A stretch of DNA of 9,118 bases from Alphaproteobacteria bacterium (lineage in GTDB: Bacteria > Pseudomonadota > Alphaproteobacteria > Micavibrionales > UBA2020): positions 1 through 9,118 of the forward strand of contig JAQSWE010000085.1 in assembly GCA_029266795.1 (NCBI GenBank), written 5' to 3'. The position numbers and the translations under genes are program-made. Under the pieces are notes generated by a model that saw only the letters and a list, made by a program, of their open reading frames with translations, made no database searches and was not told the DNA's origin. Positions 5,972 through 9,118 of this stretch are shown piece after piece. The first letter of the stretch is position 1; each line of letters opens with the position of its first letter.

Positions 5972-7225
5972 CTTGGGTGCGGCGGGCGGCTTCGTTCCGG
6001 GGGCGGCAGCAGCGGGGGCCGTGTCATCCGTCGGCAGCGGCGGGTTCAGCAGCGGCAGCGCCTTTTCCACAAGATTGACCCAATAGCTGGCACCAATCGG
6101 CAGCGCCGCGTCATTGAAGTCATATTTTGCGGAATGGATGTCCTGATAATCCTTCGCCCCCGGCTTGCCGGTGCCGAGCGCGATGTAGTTGCCCGGTTTT
6201 TGCTGCAAGTAAAACGCGAAATCTTCGGTGCCGAGCGTGGGCGGCACGGGGGTGATGACTTGCGCATCGCCGACCGTTTCTTTCGCCACGTCGATGGCGA
6301 AGGCGGTCGCGTTTTTCTCGTTCACCAGAACGGGATAACCCGCGCGCAAATCAAAGTCGATCAAGACGCCGTATTTTGCTTCGGTTTCATCGACAATGCG
6401 GATCATTTCATCGGTCAGGCGCTGGTGCAGCGCTTCATCGAATGTGCGCAGCGTGCCGGTGATTTTCGCGGTATCGGGCAGCACGTTGGACGCATCGCCC
6501 TGTGTCGAGAGCGCGGTGACGGTGAGCGTTGCGGTCGCGGTCGCGGGAATTTCTTTTTTCGCGATTTCCTTGAAGGCCAGCGCCACTTCGGCGGCGGCAC
6601 CCAGCACATCGGTCGTATTGTCGGCGCGGGAGGTATGTCCGCCCTTGCCGCGCACCACGATGTCGAAATCTTCAGATGCCGCGAGCATCGGCCCGGGGCC
6701 GGTCGCCATCGTGCCGAGCGGCAGGCCCGGATAATTGTGCATGCCGTAGACTTCATCGGCGGGGAATTTGGTGAACAAACCTTGTTTAATCATTTCCTGC
6801 GCGCCGCCGACATGTTCCTCCGCCGGCTGGAACACGAAATAAACCGTGCCGTCGAAATCGCGCGTCTGCGCCAGATGCTTCGCCGCACCCAGCAGCATTG
6901 CCATGTGGCCGTCATGGCCGCAGGCATGCATCGCGCCGTCGTTGCGGGAGGCGTGTGTGAGACCGGTTTTTTCCTGAATGGGCAGGCCGTCCATATCCGC
7001 GCGCAGCATGATCGCCTTGCCGCCCGGGCCGTTTTTTCCGTGCAGCACGCCGACGACGCCGGTTTTCGTGAGGCCGTGGACATCGACGCCGAAATCTTCC
7101 AACTGCCGGATGATGAAGCGCATGGTGCGCTTTTCTTCGAAGGCGAGTTCGGGGTCCTGATGCAGCTTCTGGCGCCAGCGCGTCATTTCCTGCTTCATGT
7201 CCTGAATTTTTTTGACGATACCCAT
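5966..7225 (-). CDS. M20-family metal-dependent amidohydrolase (hippurate hydrolase/N-acyl-amino-acid type)
   Basis: A 419-residue enzyme of the M20D amidohydrolase family (HipO, AbgB and IAA-amino-acid hydrolase relatives), which removes acyl groups from N-acyl amino acids. Motifs in order are RADMDGLPI (75-83), HACGHDGH (100-107; Cys102 and His104 metal ligands), FQPAEE (132-137; catalytic Glu), MHN (162-164), GGHTSR (195-200) opening the dimerisation domain, GTEDFAFYL (332-340) and DIHSAKYDFND (362-372). All metal and catalytic positions look intact. The last 25 or so residues are an Ala/Pro/Lys-rich tail not typical of the family. No signal peptide is seen, so it is probably cytosolic. 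AAAGGA (7236-7241) lies 10 bases upstream of the ATG. The exact acyl substrate cannot be read from sequence. Confidence 0.93.
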   Translation of the reverse strand: MGIVKKIQDMKQEMTRWRQKLHQDPELAFEEKRTMRFIIRQLEDFGVDVHGLTKTGVVGVLHGKNGPGGKAIMLRADMDGLPIQEKTGLTHASRNDGAMHACGHDGHMAMLLGAAKHLAQTRDFDGTVYFVFQPAEEHVGGAQEMIKQGLFTKFPADEVYGMHNYPGLPLGTMATGPGPMLAASEDFDIVVRGKGGHTSRADNTTDVLGAAAEVALAFKEIAKKEIPATATATLTVTALSTQGDASNVLPDTAKITGTLRTFDEALHQRLTDEMIRIVDETEAKYGVLIDFDLRAGYPVLVNEKNATAFAIDVAKETVGDAQVITPVPPTLGTEDFAFYLQQKPGNYIALGTGKPGAKDYQDIHSAKYDFNDAALPIGASYWVNLVEKALPLLNPPLPTDDTAPAAAAPGTKPPAAPKP

Positions 7226-7305
7226 AGCTACAATATCCTTTGCGTCCGGAAGCCGTAACCTTGCCGGGAAAAAGGCAGTCGCGCCTGTTAAAATACGATG
7301 GGGTT

Positions 7306-7334
7306 ATCATGTTGATTCGGCGGGGTTCTGTCAA
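7306..7334 (-). promoter_or_regulatory. Predicted sigma-70-type promoter of the M20 gene
   Basis: On the minus strand a perfect TTGACA (7329-7334) is followed, after exactly 17 bases, by CATGAT (7306-7311), a 4/6 match to the -10 box. The start would be near 7299, giving a leader of about 75 bases before the M20 ATG. This is the best promoter-like pair in the window. It may drive the phosphatase and editing genes too. Confidence 0.55.
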
Positions 7335-7360
7335 TGGGGCTCCGGAGGATGTTCTTTTTA

Positions 7361-7386
7361 TTGACTTATTTTGTTCTTGCTATGTT
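7361..7386 (+). promoter_or_regulatory. Possible promoter of the basic hypothetical gene
   Basis: TTGACT (7361-7366) and an extended -10 element TGCTATGTT (-10 box 7381-7386) face rightward. The spacing is only 14 bases, so the -10 may work through its TG extension rather than with this -35. It is divergent from, and 27 bases away from, the M20 promoter. Confidence 0.3.
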
Positions 7387-7428
7387 CCGTTTTCCATGAT
7401 AGGATGTAAAAAAATGGAGATTGCACAG

Positions 7429-7971
7429 ATGATCACCGGAAACCGCCCCCTTCCCTCTCTCAAGACCCTCAAAACCGAGATTTTATCCCTCTTCGCCCGC
7501 ATCGCCCTCTGGCTGGATACCGTGCTGGAGCCGTTTGAATCGGAAAGCACGATGACCCTCGCCCCCGTGCTGGTCCCCGTCCGCATCAGCCAGACCCGCA
7601 CTCGCCGCACGACAGCCGGCAGATTATATCAGCGCCGCCGTCTGGCCACACGCATTGCTTTCGCCATGCAGGAAATCCTGCGCCCGTCGCTGGAGGATAA
7701 ACCCGCCTACCCGCATAAATGGGCGGAGCGCGTATCCAAGCGCCGCCGTCCCGCTGTTGCGGCATCCACCCCCATCCGTTTCTCCGCCAACTCCTCTTCG
7801 CAACCCCTGATATCCGCGCCGCAAACGGCTGCCCGCCGTGCCCGCGGCGCGGATACTTTTTCAGGCGGTCGCATGGCGCGAAAAATTCCCGCACAGGTAA
7901 TTCCCACGCAGGCAATTCTCACCGGAGGTCTTCATAAGGCGGCATTCACACCCCGCCATATGTCGGGGTAG
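7429..7971 (+). CDS. Hypothetical basic protein, unrecognised
   Basis: A 180-residue protein with no family that I recognise. Residues about 15-35 form a hydrophobic/amphipathic helix (ILSLFARIALWLDTVLEPF). The rest is rich in Arg, Ala, Ser and Pro, strongly basic (clusters such as RTRRTT, YQRRRLATR and SKRRRP) and probably poorly ordered. The tail holds three near-repeats of five residues (IPAQV, IPTQA, ILTGG; 7885-7929). The first two thirds use GC-ending codons like a real gene; the tail is less clear. The start at 7429 has GGAGA (7416-7420) 8 bases upstream; an in-frame ATG at 7414 with AGGA is a fair alternative. An open frame back to 7240 is not favoured. No frameshift is evident. It may bind nucleic acid or membranes, but that is only inference from charge. 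Confidence 0.55.
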   Translation: MITGNRPLPSLKTLKTEILSLFARIALWLDTVLEPFESESTMTLAPVLVPVRISQTRTRRTTAGRLYQRRRLATRIAFAMQEILRPSLEDKPAYPHKWAERVSKRRRPAVAASTPIRFSANSSSQPLISAPQTAARRARGADTFSGGRMARKIPAQVIPTQAILTGGLHKAAFTPRHMSG

Positions 7972-8001
7972 AAAACCCGTCACTACCGGTGATCGAGCAG
8001 C

Positions 8002-8045
8002 ATCCCCTTCCTCCCCTTTTGGCGAGGAAGGGGATCTCCCGTTTT
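8002..8045 (+). terminator. Strong 12-bp hairpin, likely terminator of the basic hypothetical gene
   Basis: Arms at 8002-8013 and 8024-8035 pair perfectly over 12 bp (ATCCCCTTCCTC with its complement) around a 10-base loop. A T-run comes only after seven further bases (TTTT, 8042-8045), so it is not a textbook intrinsic terminator. It lies 30 bases after the stop of the basic gene and 25 bases before the zinc-ribbon gene's -10-like element. It could instead be a copy of a dispersed palindromic repeat. Confidence 0.5.
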
Positions 8046-8054
8046 AAAAAACTA

Positions 8055-8063
8055 TGCGATAAT
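8055..8063 (+). promoter_or_regulatory. Extended -10 promoter element, TGC-GATAAT
   Basis: GATAAT (8058-8063) matches 5/6 of the -10 consensus and has the TG extension two bases earlier (8055-8056). No -35 is evident, which fits extended -10 promoters. Transcription would begin about 7 bases downstream, that is at or next to the ATG at 8070, implying a leaderless message. Confidence 0.4.
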
Positions 8064-8069
8064 CGGCGC

Positions 8070-8375
8070 ATGGGACGCCTGCTCACCGACGACGAATATA
8101 TCTGCCAGAACTGCGGCTACATGGGACGCGCAAATGTGAAGCTGCGCGGCAGCGCGATTGTTGAAAAGCTGTTGTGGTGCTTGCTGCTGATCCCGGGGCC
8201 GCTCTATTCATGGTGGCGGCGACAGGACAGGCAACTGGAATGCGCGGGCTGCATGACTGGTCCTCTCGTCAATCTTGATACCAAGCTCGGCCAAGTCATG
8301 CTGGAGAACAAGCTGCGCGGTGCTCCGGTTGGGGCTGTGGCCGAGAAGCGAAAACCTATCTTGAGGAAGAATTGA
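8070..8375 (+). CDS. Membrane-associated double-CxxC zinc-ribbon protein
   Basis: A 101-residue protein with two CxxC pairs, CQNC (12-15) and CAGC (58-61), flanking a hydrophobic segment at about 28-48 (AIVEKLLWCLLLIPGPLYSWW) that ends in WRR. The pattern CxxCG – G-S-x-x-x-E-x-x-LW – PGxxYSxWRR – CxxC recalls small bacterial LITAF-like zinc-ribbon proteins, whose two halves of one zinc site are joined through a membrane-embedded hairpin. Their function is unknown. The start at 8070 lacks a ribosome site; an in-frame GTG at 7989 would translate through the hairpin and is rejected. It is followed after one base by the next gene, so the two form a unit. The last 20 residues are basic and variable-looking. 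Confidence 0.72.
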   Translation: MGRLLTDDEYICQNCGYMGRANVKLRGSAIVEKLLWCLLLIPGPLYSWWRRQDRQLECAGCMTGPLVNLDTKLGQVMLENKLRGAPVGAVAEKRKPILRKN

Positions 8376-8376
8376 C

Positions 8377-9118
8377 ATGAAGCTTTGCAAATACTGGGAC
8401 GTTGCCGAAACCTCCGCGCCGGATGCGGCGGGAAAGACCATGCGCCTGCGCAAATGGGGCGGGTCGAACACAAGCGCCGAGGATGCGAAACGCGCCGCCA
8501 AGCATGCGCTCGACGATTTAGTGCGTCGCGTAGCATCCGCCAGCTTCAAGCGCGACGATTACAGCTACAGCATGCGCGATGTGCCGGAGGAGTTGGTGCA
8601 GGAGGTCAGCGGGACAGCGGGCGTGACACGCAACGGCAAGGGCTGCCTTGTGCTGAACACGGCGGATGCGGTATTCGCCGATATCGACATTTCCGGCCCC
8701 GGTTTTTTCGCCAAGTTGTTTGGCGCAACGCGGGAAAAGGAAGAACAGAAATACATCGCTACGCTGAAGGAATTTCTGGTACGCCATCGTGACGCCGGTG
8801 CGCGCATTTACCGCACAAAAGCTGGGTTACGCTACCTGTTCACCCATGCGCCACATCCCGTGAGCGACGAGACGATCGGCTGGCTGCGCGAGCTGGGCAG
8901 CGATAAATTATACGTGCAGCTGTGCCGCAACCAGAAATGCTATCGCGCCCGCCTGACCCCAAAGCCGTTTCGTATCGGCTGCGGCCGCATCACCGGACAT
9001 TACCCTTTCGCAACGCCCGCGCTGCAGGACGGCTTCCGCCGCTGGCTGGAGATGTATACGCGGAACAGCCAGTCCTATGCGGTTTGCGCATTCTTGAGCG
9101 CGGAGGGCAACAGCCGCG
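8377..9118 (+). CDS. Unknown protein with DxD and YRTxxGxR motifs (3' end beyond window)
   Basis: A reading frame of at least 247 codons begins at ATG 8377 and has no stop before the window ends. GAGGA (8363-8367) is 9 bases upstream, and the codons are GC-ending like a true gene. Visible parts are an N-terminal stretch with KLCKYW and RLRKWG; AVFADIDI with a DxD at 102-104; a helical segment of about 120-140; ARIYRTKAGLRYLFTH (142-157); LYVQLCRNQKCYRARLTPKPFRIG (178-201); and a Trp/Tyr/Cys-containing C-terminal part. I recall similar uncharacterised bacterial proteins with the YRTxxGxR...LC...QxxxRARLTPKP pattern but know no function. DxD followed by a basic xTxxGx(R/H) motif resembles archaeo-eukaryotic primase-type folds, which is only a hypothesis. 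It is one base from the zinc-ribbon gene and probably co-expressed with it. Confidence 0.75.
   Translation, partial: MKLCKYWDVAETSAPDAAGKTMRLRKWGGSNTSAEDAKRAAKHALDDLVRRVASASFKRDDYSYSMRDVPEELVQEVSGTAGVTRNGKGCLVLNTADAVFADIDISGPGFFAKLFGATREKEEQKYIATLKEFLVRHRDAGARIYRTKAGLRYLFTHAPHPVSDETIGWLRELGSDKLYVQLCRNQKCYRARLTPKPFRIGCGRITGHYPFATPALQDGFRRWLEMYTRNSQSYAVCAFLSAEGNSR

Noticed and set aside
5948..7258. Long plus-strand open frame (436 codons) opposite the M20 gene
   Set aside because: Antisense to a complete M20 enzyme with all motifs; composition is that of a mirror frame.
7885..7929. CRISPR-like or other functional DNA repeat array
   Set aside because: The three 15-base units are in frame, imperfect and without spacers, so they fit a small coding repeat only.
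7586..7937. Several overlapping short frames, mostly minus-strand, across the basic hypothetical gene
   Set aside because: None has a ribosome site, recognisable domain or better codon use than the 7429-7971 frame.
7989..8069. GTG start for the zinc-ribbon protein at 7989
   Set aside because: It would translate through the 12-bp hairpin and yields a Pro/Leu-rich stretch unlike the family.

Overview
The window reads as chromosomal DNA of a GC-rich Gram-negative bacterium, most likely an alphaproteobacterium. This rests on the high GC at third codon positions, the thioredoxin/CnoX – LON-domain – Trm112 gene order that I recall from alphaproteobacteria, and the LeuA and M20 protein types. No genus can be assigned from the sequence alone. 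No tRNA, rRNA, IS element, CRISPR array or phage gene was seen.

Left edge (1-166): no gene. It holds a clear rightward intrinsic terminator for a gene beyond the left edge, then two strong palindromes in AT-rich DNA and a weaker terminator-like stem.

Main block (167-7225): nine genes, all on the minus strand, so transcribed right to left. In transcription order they are an M20-family amidohydrolase, a PP2C-like phosphatase, a ProX/YbaK-type prolyl-tRNA editing protein, a CnoX/YbbN-type thioredoxin with a TPR-like tail, a LON substrate-binding-domain protein, a small one-helix membrane protein, a Trm112-like protein, LeuA (2-isopropylmalate synthase), and a YgjP/DUF45-type metalloprotease. 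Several neighbours are tightly joined: the phosphatase and the editing protein are 2 bases apart, thioredoxin and the LON-domain gene overlap by 4 bases, and leuA and the metalloprotease overlap by 29 bases. Likely promoters lie before the M20 gene, within the 3' end of the tRNA-editing gene (driving the thioredoxin-led block), and possibly before leuA. The theme is protein and translation quality control plus leucine synthesis. The small membrane gene stands out by AT-rich codon use.

Right part (7226-9118): a divergent intergenic region of about 200 bases, then three plus-strand genes. First is an unrecognised, very basic protein. A strong 12-bp hairpin follows it. Next comes a two-gene unit: a membrane-anchored zinc-ribbon protein whose mRNA may be leaderless, and, one base downstream, a long reading frame that runs off the right edge. 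This last protein has a DxD motif and a conserved-looking YRTxxGxR stretch, which weakly suggests a polymerase/primase-like fold. It is the least explained and most interesting part of the window.
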